Source of the DNA: Candidatus Bathyarchaeia archaeon
GTDB taxonomy: Archaea; Thermoproteota; Bathyarchaeia; 40CM-2-53-6
Length of the DNA: 64,000 nucleotides
Reading direction: 5' to 3'
Assembly: GCA_035935655.1 (NCBI GenBank)
Contig: DASYWW010000037.1
Coordinates: 186,001 to 250,000 of the forward strand
Shown here in pieces: positions 34,726 to 43,630 of this stretch (the first letter of the stretch is position 1; the number at the start of each line of letters is the position of its first letter). The notes beneath the pieces were generated by a model that worked only from the letters and a program-made list of their open reading frames with translations, was not told the DNA's origin and did not search any database. Position numbers and translations under genes: made by a program.

Positions 34726-35565
34726 CTAGCGAGGTAAACGGAGATCATTCCCTGCAGTCCTATAGCCCAGCTTCAATACCATAGGGGGGCGTCTCTTGTG
34801 TTCCGACTTCAACCACCGTTCACGAACTTTCTTGACCAGTGCTAGCCTCAAGCCTGTTTCCCCTGCTATCTCTTCTGGCATCATCCATCTCTCGAGGCCC
34901 CAGAGAATCCTATCCAACTTCTCATAGCTGAGACCCAACTCTTTCTCCGCTGTCTGACCAGGCCAAAGCTCAGGGCTGGAGGCTTTCACACGGATCCTTT
35001 CTGGTATCCCCAGATGTTTTGCCAAGTTACGGACGGACGTCTTGTAGAGATCCGCTAACGGCATGATGTCGCAGGCTCCATCGCCAAACTTGGTAAAGTA
35101 GCCTAGCATGACCTCGCTCTTGTCCCCAGTTCCTACGACAAGACCACGCCCTGCGTTTGCAAAATGGTACAAGACCATTGCACGGAGGCGCGCCTTGACG
35201 TTGCCCCAAGGAATTCCCCGCGCCTTCTCAGCGCCGAGAGTAGTTCGAGAGGTTTCAACAATTGGAGTTACGTCGATTATCTTGAGGCGTATCCGATATT
35301 TCGATGCGACCAATCTAGCGTCCTCGAGCGCTCGATCATTCCTCGTCTCCTTCTCAGGCAGGCACACACCCAAAACCCGCTGGCCCCCGACAGCGCGAGC
35401 ACACAACGCCGCAGCAACACTAGAATCCAGACCGCCAGACATTCCCACAACGAGGAGTCTTGCTTCTGCCTCTTCCAGATGAGTCGCAAGAAATCGTTCA
35501 AGTCGGCCGATCGTTTCCTCCAGCTCCCGGATCGCAAAAGGATCCTCACCGAACCTAGAGGACAT
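34726..35565 (-). CDS. nadE: NAD+ synthetase
   Basis: 279 residues. The PP-loop is VVGMSGGLDSSVAAALCARA, and KARLRAMVLYHFAN, VVGTGDKSEVMLGYFTKFGDGACDI are the conserved NadE blocks. It converts nicotinic acid adenine dinucleotide to NAD+ using ammonia and ATP; there is no glutaminase domain, as expected in archaea. C-terminal basic residues (KRRPPMVLKLGYR) complete the family pattern. ATG at 35565; it lies 44 bases after the PAN-like ATPase on the same strand. Confidence 0.92.
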   Translation of the reverse strand: MSSRFGEDPFAIRELEETIGRLERFLATHLEEAEARLLVVGMSGGLDSSVAAALCARAVGGQRVLGVCLPEKETRNDRALEDARLVASKYRIRLKIIDVTPIVETSRTTLGAEKARGIPWGNVKARLRAMVLYHFANAGRGLVVGTGDKSEVMLGYFTKFGDGACDIMPLADLYKTSVRNLAKHLGIPERIRVKASSPELWPGQTAEKELGLSYEKLDRILWGLERWMMPEEIAGETGLRLALVKKVRERWLKSEHKRRPPMVLKLGYRTAGNDLRLPR

Positions 35566-35609
35566 GACGTCCTCTGCTCTTCCAATCGGTAATAAGTCGA
35601 GAGGTTGAT

Positions 35610-36875
35610 CTAGCTAACTATACGAGATCCTCGGTTCGATTCATCCGAGGCGAGGTTCTTGAACAATGGAAGCATCCTGTCCATCGTCACCCAGCGCTCA
35701 CCTGCGAAGGATGCCTCGCTTGCCGCCTCTTGTACAACGTTCTTCAGGTCACGAGGCGTCACAACATACTGTTCTCGAACCGTAATCCCGCGTTCGGGAA
35801 TGGATGCTTCATACAACTGCTTTCTTGATCTGATGGTCCGCCATACACCTTCAAAGGCCTCGTCAGTCAATCCTCCATGATAGTTCGAGATACCAGGATC
35901 CAGTTCGACTTTGGAGCAGTAAAAGTCCAGCAACCTCTTGACTTCCTCCATCGATCTTGGCGGTGGAACATAGATAATTCGTTTGATCCTATCAAGGAGA
36001 GCGGTGTCTATGACACTCGGATAGTTCGTCGCAAATATTACGGACACGTTTCTGTTGACGTGGAAGCCTTCTCCAAGCTCGGTAAGAATCTGATTGAGCA
36101 TTCCCTGAACATCTCGTCCCGCGTCCGTGGTAGCCTCCATCCTCGCTCGCCCAATAGCATCGGCCTCATCGATGAAGAGAACCGTTGGGGCCGATTCGCG
36201 AGCGAGCTTGAATACTTCCTTGACGTTTTTCGCGGACTCTCCGAGCCACTTTGATACTATTTCGTAGCTCTCTATCTTGAGGAAGCTGGTCTCTTGGCCT
36301 CTCTGACCGATCGTTCCAGCTACTGCCTTTGCCATGTAGGTCTTCCCTGTTCCAGGCGGACCGAACAGGAGGATGGATCCGGCCTCTTCCAGCATCCTTG
36401 GATCGCGGATAATCTGCTCGCGTCGAGCTCGGACCTGGGGGTCAAGTATCCACTCGACCGCTTGCCTCAGGCTGTGCAGCTCTTTTTCTAAGCCAACAAC
36501 GTCTTCGTAGAAGACCTTGGGCGATTTTTCCACTTGGTATTCTAAGAGCGAACGCTCACGCAGCCGTTCAATTACGTCTACAATGACACCTTTCGTGGGA
36601 GATAGGACCGCGTCGACATCAGTCGACACTTTTTCTCTTATTTCAGGTGGAATGCTGACCTGGAATGCTTGGCCGCCCGATAATCGGACAAGGGCCATGT
36701 CTCCCTTGACTTCTTCGATCGTTCCAATAGGGCGCATGCCTTGTTTTAGTTCCTCCATGAGGTTGTGGTATCTGCGGAGCTCCGTCTGGAGATATTCGAT
36801 CTGTCTCTCCTTTCTCGTCAATTCCCTTTCGAGGTCTAAGGCAGGAGGATATTCTGGCGAGTTTTGCTCGGCCAT
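35610..36875 (-). CDS. PAN/ARC-like AAA+ ATPase lacking HbYX tail
   Basis: 421 residues. An N-terminal coiled coil (about 13-50), an OB-like domain (about 50-110), then AAA+: Walker A GPPGTGKTYMAKAVA, Walker B VLFIDEADAIGRAR, sensor 1 VIFATNY, and RIKRIIYVPPP. The layout is that of proteasome-activating nucleotidase. However, the C-terminus is NRGSRIVS, not the hydrophobic-Tyr-X (HbYX) tail that docks PAN in the 20S proteasome, and the arginine-finger region RPGRFDR is altered. It may act with another partner or alone as an unfoldase. Confidence 0.85.
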   Translation of the reverse strand: MAEQNSPEYPPALDLERELTRKERQIEYLQTELRRYHNLMEELKQGMRPIGTIEEVKGDMALVRLSGGQAFQVSIPPEIREKVSTDVDAVLSPTKGVIVDVIERLRERSLLEYQVEKSPKVFYEDVVGLEKELHSLRQAVEWILDPQVRARREQIIRDPRMLEEAGSILLFGPPGTGKTYMAKAVAGTIGQRGQETSFLKIESYEIVSKWLGESAKNVKEVFKLARESAPTVLFIDEADAIGRARMEATTDAGRDVQGMLNQILTELGEGFHVNRNVSVIFATNYPSVIDTALLDRIKRIIYVPPPRSMEEVKRLLDFYCSKVELDPGISNYHGGLTDEAFEGVWRTIRSRKQLYEASIPERGITVREQYVVTPRDLKNVVQEAASEASFAGERWVTMDRMLPLFKNLASDESNRGSRIVS

Positions 36876-37067
36876 GCAGCTTCCGCTCTAAGATAGCCGT
36901 TCGGGGAATAAATAGATATGGGCTTGCCTGCGAGACAGCTCTGTGGTCTTTCACGTAGAGAGCAAATTGGAAGACTCGATAATATTCGGTTCTCAGGATT
37001 CCGAGAATGGGGACAGTCCTGACATGGCGAAGAATGATCTGTTGTGAACAAAACGGTTTCTTTGGAT

Positions 37068-37832
37068 CTAGCTTCCAATCATTGTGCCCATGCTAGGCTT
37101 CTTTCGGAGAAACCCGAACCTCGGGAGTTGGAGCTGAATCCCTATGCCGCTTATGATATCGAACCGAACAAGTCGGGGCATTATCTGACGACGGTCCATT
37201 TTCCTGACTAGCAGATATCGCCTTAGCATCTGATGCTCTTCGACCATTCGCAGTTCGACAACGCCATCGACGAGACTCTCTACCTTGTGGAAGAGTTCGG
37301 GCTGGACGCTCCCTGTTGACAGCGTGGCTATCATTTTTCCGCCGACTTTCTTGACTTTTGCGGCGATGCTCTGGAGGAAACTAACAGCATGCTTTGGCTC
37401 TGTTTCGCTAAAGATTGGCATCAGCGAGTCCACGATGATCGTAACCTGATGGTTTCCCATCTTCTCCATGACCGAAGTCAAGTGGATGCTCACGTTGGTA
37501 AGGTCAAATGGTTGTGGAACGACCCCCTCGGTCACTCCAGCTGTAGCAGAATAACAATCGACGATGCTGAGCTTGTTCAGCAATTGATACTTCCGAGGGT
37601 CCCACCCGAACTGGCTCATTCTCTCCAGAATGTTCGAAGGGAATGTGTCGTAAGTGACAATAATGCAGGGTCTCGACCTTTGAAGCTCCTCGTAGAGGAT
37701 CTGTTGCGCAAGGGTCGTCTTCCCACTTCCCGGGTCACCGGTAATCAACACCGATGAAGAATCGGGCAGACTTCCTCCTATGAGGTTGTAGAATCCTTTG
37801 AAGGGAGAGGAACCATCCAGTTCTAAGTTCAC
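37068..37832 (-). CDS. KaiC/RadA-like RecA-superfamily ATPase
   Basis: 254 residues, GTG start. Walker A in VLITGDPGSGKTTLAQQIL, Walker B-like HQVTIIVDSLMPIF, and a KaiC-like SLMPIFSETEP loop. This single-domain archaeal KaiC/Gvp-like group lacks the duplicated clock KaiC domains and its roles are mostly signalling or membrane-linked. No partner response regulator adjoins; the next gene downstream is the unrelated PAN-like ATPase, 192 bases away. It might be a stand-alone regulatory switch. Confidence 0.8.
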   Translation of the reverse strand: MNLELDGSSPFKGFYNLIGGSLPDSSSVLITGDPGSGKTTLAQQILYEELQRSRPCIIVTYDTFPSNILERMSQFGWDPRKYQLLNKLSIVDCYSATAGVTEGVVPQPFDLTNVSIHLTSVMEKMGNHQVTIIVDSLMPIFSETEPKHAVSFLQSIAAKVKKVGGKMIATLSTGSVQPELFHKVESLVDGVVELRMVEEHQMLRRYLLVRKMDRRQIMPRLVRFDIISGIGIQLQLPRFGFLRKKPSMGTMIGS

Positions 37833-38005
37833 CTGAGGAAACTTACCGTTGATAGCGTCTATTTTCCGTCAGGGCTGTTGCGCCGTATGAATGGGGATTG
37901 TAACCTATCCACCTAGCAACGAGTGACCGAGCATCGACGGGTCGACCACCGAGGGATTCTTCCGAGAACTGACGAAGAGAAAAATGTCCCTAAGGCGCGG
38001 GGATG

Positions 38006-38149
38006 TTACTCCAGTTCGCTCTCAAAACGATTTACGTTTCTGAGGCTTGCACTCAGCTCAAGTAGATTGATAAGAGTGGAAATGTCATCGAGGTCCTCGG
38101 GAGAAGGAGTTTGCCTAGGGTTTCGCCCCTCCATGCCGACTCGACGCAT
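38006..38149 (-). CDS. Small acidic-helical protein (47 aa), unknown
   Basis: An ATG-started frame on the minus strand encodes a basic start (MRRVGMEGRN) followed by SPEDLDDISTLINLLELSAS, a regular amphipathic helix, and a charged end. It lies alone in a 440-base gap between the KaiC-like and secreted-protein genes. Helical periodicity suggests it is real, but no homology is recognised. Alternatives are an untranslated spacer with a chance ORF. Confidence 0.4.
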   Translation of the reverse strand: MRRVGMEGRNPRQTPSPEDLDDISTLINLLELSASLRNVNRFESELE

Positions 38150-38275
38150 GAATTCGCTTATTCTCTACTAGTATAAGTGTTGTCATTCTGACAAGCAGAA
38201 ACAGTGATCAAGCCGGTTCGAATCGCGACCTACTCCCGAGACGTAAGAGAGAGTAGAGCTCAGTGACGCAGAATT

Positions 38276-39289
38276 CTAGATGTTTGGTGGTTGAGGTCGT
38301 GGACTCCGCAATTTGATCGCAAGGAGAACCAGGAAGAAGGCCACCCCGAAAATAGTCAATAGCACAATTGCGGAGACAACGGGAGCCGAGGCTGCGCCTC
38401 CAACATTCAGGGTTACGGTGCTCACTGAGGAAACAGAGGCATCTTCGGACCACCTTGTTCCTTGATCCTGCCCCTGGTAAGAGACGCGAACTGAGTAGGG
38501 TCCTAGTGGAATGTGCCCGAGCTGAACTGTTCCCTGACTATCAGTCGTGAACGTTCTAGTTGTAGTATTCGCGAAAGTGGCGGTCACAGACGCTCCTGGA
38601 AGAGGGCTGTTTGACTTGTCGACCACCTTGACCGATGCAGGATACGCGCTGATGGTGACCGCGACAGTCGCGGGAGCTGAGGTGAGATCGATAACCGCAT
38701 TGGTGAGCACGGCTGGCTGGTAGCTCTCCCAGGTTGCCGAAGTGACCGTCCATGAGGCAGCAGAAAGCCACTGGCCTGAATATGTCGATGTTGTAATCGC
38801 GGCTGCTCCGCTTGTCAAGACCAATGAGGTCGGTGCCGGAGTCAATGGCTGGCCTGCGGCATCGTTAAAGGTCAGGGTGTACTGAAATTGTTTGTCGAAC
38901 TTGGCTGTGAAAGAGCCTGATCCAGTGTAGTTGTTTATCATAAGGGGGGTTTTCATCAGAGCTGTTGGGGTCCACTGGTTGCTGTAGACTTCCCATTGCT
39001 TCCAGATGTATCTGGCGCCGGATGATGCCTGAATTGTGAGATTGAGAACTTCGAGGGAGTGGTATGTCCCGTTCGGAAACGAGAATAGGTGAGGGAGAAT
39101 AAATCTCAAGGCGGTGTTATTGTCCTCTTGGACCCATATCGATCCGTCTGCGTTGGGAACATTTGTTTGAGCGTACAAGTCGCAGAATCCTGATTGACAT
39201 CCTACCGCATGGACGTTCTGGATAGAGAGGGGAATAAGCACCATTGACATTACGAGAATGAGAAGTGCAATGGGTTTCCTCGATCTCAC
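38276..39289 (-). CDS. Secreted Ig-like protein with C-terminal membrane anchor
   Basis: 337 residues, GTG start. Signal peptide IALLILVMSMVLIPLSIQ ends before VHA-VGC. The exterior part is beta-rich, with a carboxypeptidase-regulatory-like module (SVKVVDKSNSPLPGASVTAT then GHIPLGPYSVRV). A transmembrane helix near the end (APVVSAIVLLTIFGVAFFLV) and a basic tail anchor it. No enzyme motif. Typical archaeal cell-surface protein of unknown ligand. Upstream is divergent from the blaI-like operon, with a 263-base shared region. Confidence 0.7.
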   Translation of the reverse strand: MRSRKPIALLILVMSMVLIPLSIQNVHAVGCQSGFCDLYAQTNVPNADGSIWVQEDNNTALRFILPHLFSFPNGTYHSLEVLNLTIQASSGARYIWKQWEVYSNQWTPTALMKTPLMINNYTGSGSFTAKFDKQFQYTLTFNDAAGQPLTPAPTSLVLTSGAAAITTSTYSGQWLSAASWTVTSATWESYQPAVLTNAVIDLTSAPATVAVTISAYPASVKVVDKSNSPLPGASVTATFANTTTRTFTTDSQGTVQLGHIPLGPYSVRVSYQGQDQGTRWSEDASVSSVSTVTLNVGGAASAPVVSAIVLLTIFGVAFFLVLLAIKLRSPRPQPPNI

Positions 39290-39552
39290 GATGACCCTCT
39301 CGGGACTATTCTGAAAATCGGAATACTCCGTTTAGAATGTCTTGAATCGGGAGACTGAAAGTGTGGGTACTGGAAGCCCTTTAGAACCCACTCTTCCCCC
39401 GGAGACTGAAATTTCTCACTCTCCCCCGGCACCATTAAGAGTCCGTCTTTGCGCTCACAGCCTAGGTTCGCGTGTCACTAACGCCTGTTTTGTGGTAGTT
39501 CCGACCGGAATAGAAAGTTAGATATTAGAGCTGGGCTACATGCACATTAACG

Positions 39553-39933
39553 TTGGAGCTTGGCGATCTAGAGGCCGCTGTCCTTGGGACAGTTGTACGG
39601 CTAGGAAACGCTTCTGCCCGTCAAGTGGCCCAAGAGCTCGAATCCTCGCGCGGGCTCGCCTACACGACAATCAGTACTACACTAGATCGCCTCTACAAGA
39701 AAGGGATCTTGGCTCGAGACGAGGCCATTGGCAGGGGAGGCTCCCGGTACGTCTATCGCCTTCACTCAGAAGACAGAGTCAAAGGCCGAGTTGTGAAAGG
39801 ATTTGTTGATCGACTACTGACTGCCTTCGGACCCAGCATAATCTCCACTTTGCATGACTACATGGAAGAGATCCCGAAAGAGGACCTAAAAAGGCTCGAA
39901 GAAAGAATTCGAAGGGAGTCTGGGCAACGATAA
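39553..39933 (+). CDS. BlaI/MecI-type transcriptional repressor
   Basis: 126 residues, TTG start. A winged-helix domain (LGDLEAAVLGTVVRLG, ARQVAQELESSRGLAYTTIS, TTLDRLYKKGILARDE) followed by a helical dimerisation end. BlaI-type repressors are released by proteolysis triggered by a BlaR-type membrane metallopeptidase, encoded directly downstream. The upstream 260 bases may hold its operator (a TACA-containing stretch near 39538), but a clear palindrome was not found. Confidence 0.85.
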   Translation: MELGDLEAAVLGTVVRLGNASARQVAQELESSRGLAYTTISTTLDRLYKKGILARDEAIGRGGSRYVYRLHSEDRVKGRVVKGFVDRLLTAFGPSIISTLHDYMEEIPKEDLKRLEERIRRESGQR

Positions 39934-40838
39934 TCCTTGAGCTCTACTCCGTTTACTTTCTTTCAATAACGACTCTGGGAATCGTAGCAACTGTAGGCGT
40001 CGTCCAAGCGCTCTGCTACATTGCTTACCGATCAAACACCGGCGATCCTTCGAAAAGATCCAAGATGCTCTACCCGATCCTATCTTCCTCCATTTTCCTT
40101 TGGTCGTTTCTTGGAACTAGCCTTGTCGTGTGCACCCTTTTCCTCAACATGTACGAGTGGCAACCACAACGAGTCATAGAGCTCGTACTCGGAAGCTCGC
40201 TGCTCGCATCCTTCGGAATTGCATCTTTGCTCTCCCTCATTGCGCGAAGATTCGCATTCCCTAGAATGCTGGAAGGCATGATTGCGGGGACGTTCTCAGG
40301 CTCCAGCCTCAGCGAGACATGTTCGGAACTTTGCAGAAAAATGAACATCAAAGGAGTTGACCTCAGAGAAGCCACGGTTGGAAACGCCTTTTCCTTGGAC
40401 AACAAAAGCCGAAAGATCGTAGCTGTATCCCCAATGCTAGCAGGGTCGATGTCCTCAGCAGAGGTTGAGGCCGTTATCGCTCACGAACTTTCACACTTGA
40501 AGAACAACGATTCTAGGGAGAAGGGACTAGCTAGGTTGGCCAAATTGGCGTTTGCTTTTGACCCAGTCCTCCATCTTGCCGAGGCGGCGGTCCACAGAGA
40601 ACGAGAACTTTTGGCCGATCAAGCATCGGTGATGTACACACGGAAACCATTAGCTTTGGCATCCGCCCTGTTGAGGGTTCACTCGGCGTTTCATACCGGC
40701 TCGCCTGGCCCGGGGGCTGGATTGTTTGTTGGTAACAAGGCGAAGGGTTTGCTCAGTAGGTATCCTGATCTTGACCGAAGGGTCGAACTGTTGATCGATA
40801 TGGCTCGTGTGATGAAGACGGAATCAATTCCCGCTTGA
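39927..40838 (+). CDS. BlaR1/M56-like membrane metallopeptidase, apparent ACG start
   Basis: The zinc-binding HExxH is in VIAHELSHLKNND, with a second zinc-ligand region RELLADQASVMY. ATG at 40065 would lose the first membrane helix; upstream frame gives IILELYSVYFLSITTLGIVA, a clear transmembrane segment, beginning at ACG 39927. It overlaps the blaI stop by seven bases (ACGATAA), an ATGA-type coupled junction, and GGGAG lies eight bases upstream. With ACG: 303 residues and about three N-terminal membrane helices. No penicillin-binding sensor domain is present, so the signal is unknown. Confidence 0.85.
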   Translation, partial: TIILELYSVYFLSITTLGIVATVGVVQALCYIAYRSNTGDPSKRSKMLYPILSSSIFLWSFLGTSLVVCTLFLNMYEWQPQRVIELVLGSSLLASFGIASLLSLIARRFAFPRMLEGMIAGTFSGSSLSETCSELCRKMNIKGVDLREATVGNAFSLDNKSRKIVAVSPMLAGSMSSAEVEAVIAHELSHLKNNDSREKGLARLAKLAFAFDPVLHLAEAAVHRERELLADQASVMYTRKPLALASALLRVHSAFHTGSPGPGAGLFVGNKAKGLLSRYPDLDRRVELLIDMARVMKTESIPA

Positions 40839-40880
40839 GGAAACCCTCTTTTATAGCATCATCAAGTTTGGAGGACAGTC

Positions 40881-42338
40881 TTGACAGTTCAGATTCAGAA
40901 ATACAAGATGCTGATTGGCGGAGAATGGAAGGACAGCTCAAACGGGGCTGTCTCGTCAGTTCTTGATCCATCGAATAACGAGGTTGTTGCCGAAGTTCCG
41001 CGAGCCACGAACGAGGACGCGAAGGCCGCAGTCGAGATTGCCAAGACAGCGCTCGAATCGACAGGCTGGGTCGACATCGATCCCAGCAAGAGAGGCCGCC
41101 TGCTTGCGAAACTCACAGGCCTCGTTCGCGAGAATTCGGAGCAGCTGGCAAGGCTGGAGACTCTGAGCGAGGGGAAGACTCTTCGAGAGTCAAAGGGTGA
41201 TGTTGCATGGGCGGCAAGGGCATTCGAGTACTGGGCCGGATTGGCAGACAAGGTTGAAGGAGAGACCATACCGGTTCCTCCGAGACGTTTGAATTATACT
41301 CTCCGAGAACCGTTAGGCGTAACCGTCCATATTGTTCCTTGGAACTATCCCATTGCTTTGGCTGCGAGAAGTCTGGCACCGGCTATAGCAGCCGGAAATA
41401 CCGCTGTTGTGAAGCCGTCTGAAATCACGCCGCTCACAGCGATCATGCTTGGAGACCTAGCGCTCAAGGCCGGGATTCCGAAGGGAGTAGTCAATATCGT
41501 GACCGGGTCTGGCGCCGAAGTCGGCGGAGCGCTTGTGTCTGACCCGCGAGTGGACGGAATAGTTTTCACAGGATCTGCTGAGACCGGAAAGCAAGTGATG
41601 GAATCCGCGGCGAAAAATGTTACTAGAGTTCTTCTCGAACTGGGTGGGAAGAACCCTCACATTGTTTTCCCTGATGCAGACTTGGCGAAGGCAGGGAGGA
41701 GCGTGAAAGAGGGAATTTTTACCAACGCTGGACAGATGTGCTGGGCGGGATCGAGGGCGTTCGTTCACGAGAGTGTATACGACAGCTTCGTGAAGGAGCT
41801 CGTGTCTAAGACCCGAGCGATAAAAGTTGGGCCTGGCATTGATGAGACCAGCGAGATGGGCCCCTTGGCTTCCAAGGCTCGCCAAGCCGCGATTCTAGGA
41901 TTTGTCAAGGATGGTCTCGAAGAGGGAGCTAGCCTACTCTGCGGAGGAAAGATACCTACCGATCCGAGATTGCAGAAGGGAAATTTCTTCGAACCGACTA
42001 TTTTCGAGAATGTCAATGGGAAGATGAAGATTGGCTGCGACGAGATCTTTGGACCTGTCCTCAGCATTACGAAGTTCAAGACTCTCGAGCAGGTAGTCGC
42101 TATGGCGAATGAAACCGACTATGGACTCTACGGGGGAGTTTGGACCAGCAATCTGAAAGTAGCTCATGAGCTCGCGGCTCGTCTGCAAGTCGGTGGGCTG
42201 GCGGTGAACGAGTACTTGGTGACTTTTCCACAGACGCCATTTGGGGGCTACAAGGACAGCGGGATAGGCCACGAGAACGGGATGCGATCGTTAGAATTCT
42301 ACACGCGAACCAAGAATGTTTCAATCAACCTGTCGTAG
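40881..42338 (+). CDS. NAD(P)-dependent aldehyde dehydrogenase
   Basis: 485 residues, TTG start. Conserved ALDH blocks: IVPWNYPIALAARSLAPAIA (cofactor entry), FTGSAETGKQVMESAAKNV, LELGGKNPHIVFPDAD (catalytic Glu), GIFTNAGQMCWAGSRAFVHE (catalytic Cys), and EIFGPVLSITKFKT. Oxidises an aldehyde to the acid; similarity is to betaine/succinate-semialdehyde dehydrogenases, substrate unresolved. It is 42 bases behind the BlaR-like gene on the same strand; the link is unclear. Confidence 0.92.
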   Translation: MTVQIQKYKMLIGGEWKDSSNGAVSSVLDPSNNEVVAEVPRATNEDAKAAVEIAKTALESTGWVDIDPSKRGRLLAKLTGLVRENSEQLARLETLSEGKTLRESKGDVAWAARAFEYWAGLADKVEGETIPVPPRRLNYTLREPLGVTVHIVPWNYPIALAARSLAPAIAAGNTAVVKPSEITPLTAIMLGDLALKAGIPKGVVNIVTGSGAEVGGALVSDPRVDGIVFTGSAETGKQVMESAAKNVTRVLLELGGKNPHIVFPDADLAKAGRSVKEGIFTNAGQMCWAGSRAFVHESVYDSFVKELVSKTRAIKVGPGIDETSEMGPLASKARQAAILGFVKDGLEEGASLLCGGKIPTDPRLQKGNFFEPTIFENVNGKMKIGCDEIFGPVLSITKFKTLEQVVAMANETDYGLYGGVWTSNLKVAHELAARLQVGGLAVNEYLVTFPQTPFGGYKDSGIGHENGMRSLEFYTRTKNVSINLS

Positions 42339-42344
42339 AATCCT

Positions 42345-42566
42345 GTGCCGCTGGACGGCCCTATTCATGGGCAGTTGGTATCGCCCATCAGCATCGTCAC
42401 CAATCTCGAATCCGGCGCATCCCCCACATCTCACGAAGAAATCGTTCGGGAATCGGTGGATAGCGCAAGCAGACTATTCCATCAAAGCCTGAATCACGCC
42501 TTGAGTCCCCTTATCTCGCGGAATCAGCACCACGCCAGGAAACCTAGCAAGAGAAAAAAGCGGTAG
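42345..42566 (+). CDS. Short basic-tailed ORF after aldehyde dehydrogenase, hypothetical
   Basis: GTG start six bases after the aldehyde dehydrogenase stop; 73 residues ending in KPSKRKKR. Middle part (ESVDSASRLFHQSLNHALSPL) is a possible helix. No family is recognised and the gap to 42704 otherwise holds nothing I can name. Could be a small co-transcribed protein or a chance ORF. Confidence 0.3.
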   Translation: MPLDGPIHGQLVSPISIVTNLESGASPTSHEEIVRESVDSASRLFHQSLNHALSPLISRNQHHARKPSKRKKR

Positions 42567-42703
42567 CAGCGATAGGGTCTCGAGATACTAGAGCGGAAGG
42601 TCCCGATCATCCGATCGATTAGCCCCGGTCAAGCTGAAAGTAACCAAGCGTGGCAAAACCCGGTTCACCAAGCAGCTTGGAAATGGGGGAGATTTTCCCG
42701 GAT

Positions 42704-43630
42704 CTAGGTAAGCTCGTCGAGCAATGGTGTAATGTCGCGGTTGTAGATGTCCTGTTCGACGAACGGCTTGTCCCTTAGAGCAGGCATTCTAAGGGCGAGC
42801 TGGTCCTCGAAAGTAGGCACTTCCATTCTGAAGAACACACCGATGGGTATCTTGTCGCCCCACTCGAATGACTTTAACATGGCATTCCCTTTCTTCGCGT
42901 TAACCTCATCTGTCGAGGGATCTGCTACTGAACCATTGTATCCTGAATCTTCTAGCTTGTAGAGCCTCGGTGCTTTGACGGGAAGATCCTCTCCACCATA
43001 CCATTCCTTAGTGTTGATGTCGTTGTAAGTTGGACATGTCTGGAGAACGTCAACGAACGCGCTTCCTCGGTGTTCTATTGCCGCTCGGAGGGTCTGCTTC
43101 AGGTGACGAACGTCGAGAGCATAACTTCGCGCAACGAAGGTGTAGCCTGAGGCAATGGCCATGGCGATCGGGTTTACACGATCAACAATGTTGGGGGCAG
43201 GCATAGATTTTGTCTTGGCACCTTTCGGCAAGGTTGGAGACGCTTGACCCTTCGTCAACCCATAGACCCCGTTATCGTAGAGAACATATGTGAAGTCGAG
43301 GTTCCTCCTGCCTGTATTGACGAAATGTCCGGCTCCGATGCCAAGCCCGTCTCCATCACCGCCCACTGCTACAACTGTCAATCCAGGGTTAGAGAGGCGA
43401 GCACCTGTGGCAATTGGAAGGACTCTACCGTGGAGCGTGTGGAATCCATAGGCGTTGACAAAGTGCGGCGTTTTGCCTGAGCATCCGATTCCCGAGAAGA
43501 TTGCGACCCTGTGGGGTTCGAGCTGCATTTCCAGGAGGGTCATCTGGATCGCGTTGACGATCCCAAAGTCGCCGCAACCTGGGCACCAGTCGTTGTGAAC
43601 TTGTGTTCGGTAGGTTTTCAGCTCAAGCAT
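42704..43630 (-). CDS. 2-oxoacid:ferredoxin oxidoreductase, beta subunit
   Basis: 308 residues. The TPP- and iron-sulfur-related blocks are NDWCPGCGDFGIVNAIQ (Cys-x-x-Cys), GIGCSGKTPHF, and VGGDGDGLGIGAGHFV (TPP-Mg Asp/Asn). With the alpha/gamma subunit directly upstream it oxidatively decarboxylates 2-oxoacids to acyl-CoA, reducing ferredoxin. It starts at ATG 43630, overlapping the upstream gene's stop by 8 bases, so the two are coupled. Which 2-oxoacid is used cannot be read here. Confidence 0.93.
   Translation of the reverse strand: MLELKTYRTQVHNDWCPGCGDFGIVNAIQMTLLEMQLEPHRVAIFSGIGCSGKTPHFVNAYGFHTLHGRVLPIATGARLSNPGLTVVAVGGDGDGLGIGAGHFVNTGRRNLDFTYVLYDNGVYGLTKGQASPTLPKGAKTKSMPAPNIVDRVNPIAMAIASGYTFVARSYALDVRHLKQTLRAAIEHRGSAFVDVLQTCPTYNDINTKEWYGGEDLPVKAPRLYKLEDSGYNGSVADPSTDEVNAKKGNAMLKSFEWGDKIPIGVFFRMEVPTFEDQLALRMPALRDKPFVEQDIYNRDITPLLDELT

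Noticed and set aside
38205-38235. tRNA T-arm-like GGTTCGAATC near 38215
   Set aside because: Flanking bases do not pair into a T-stem and no acceptor or anticodon arm is present.
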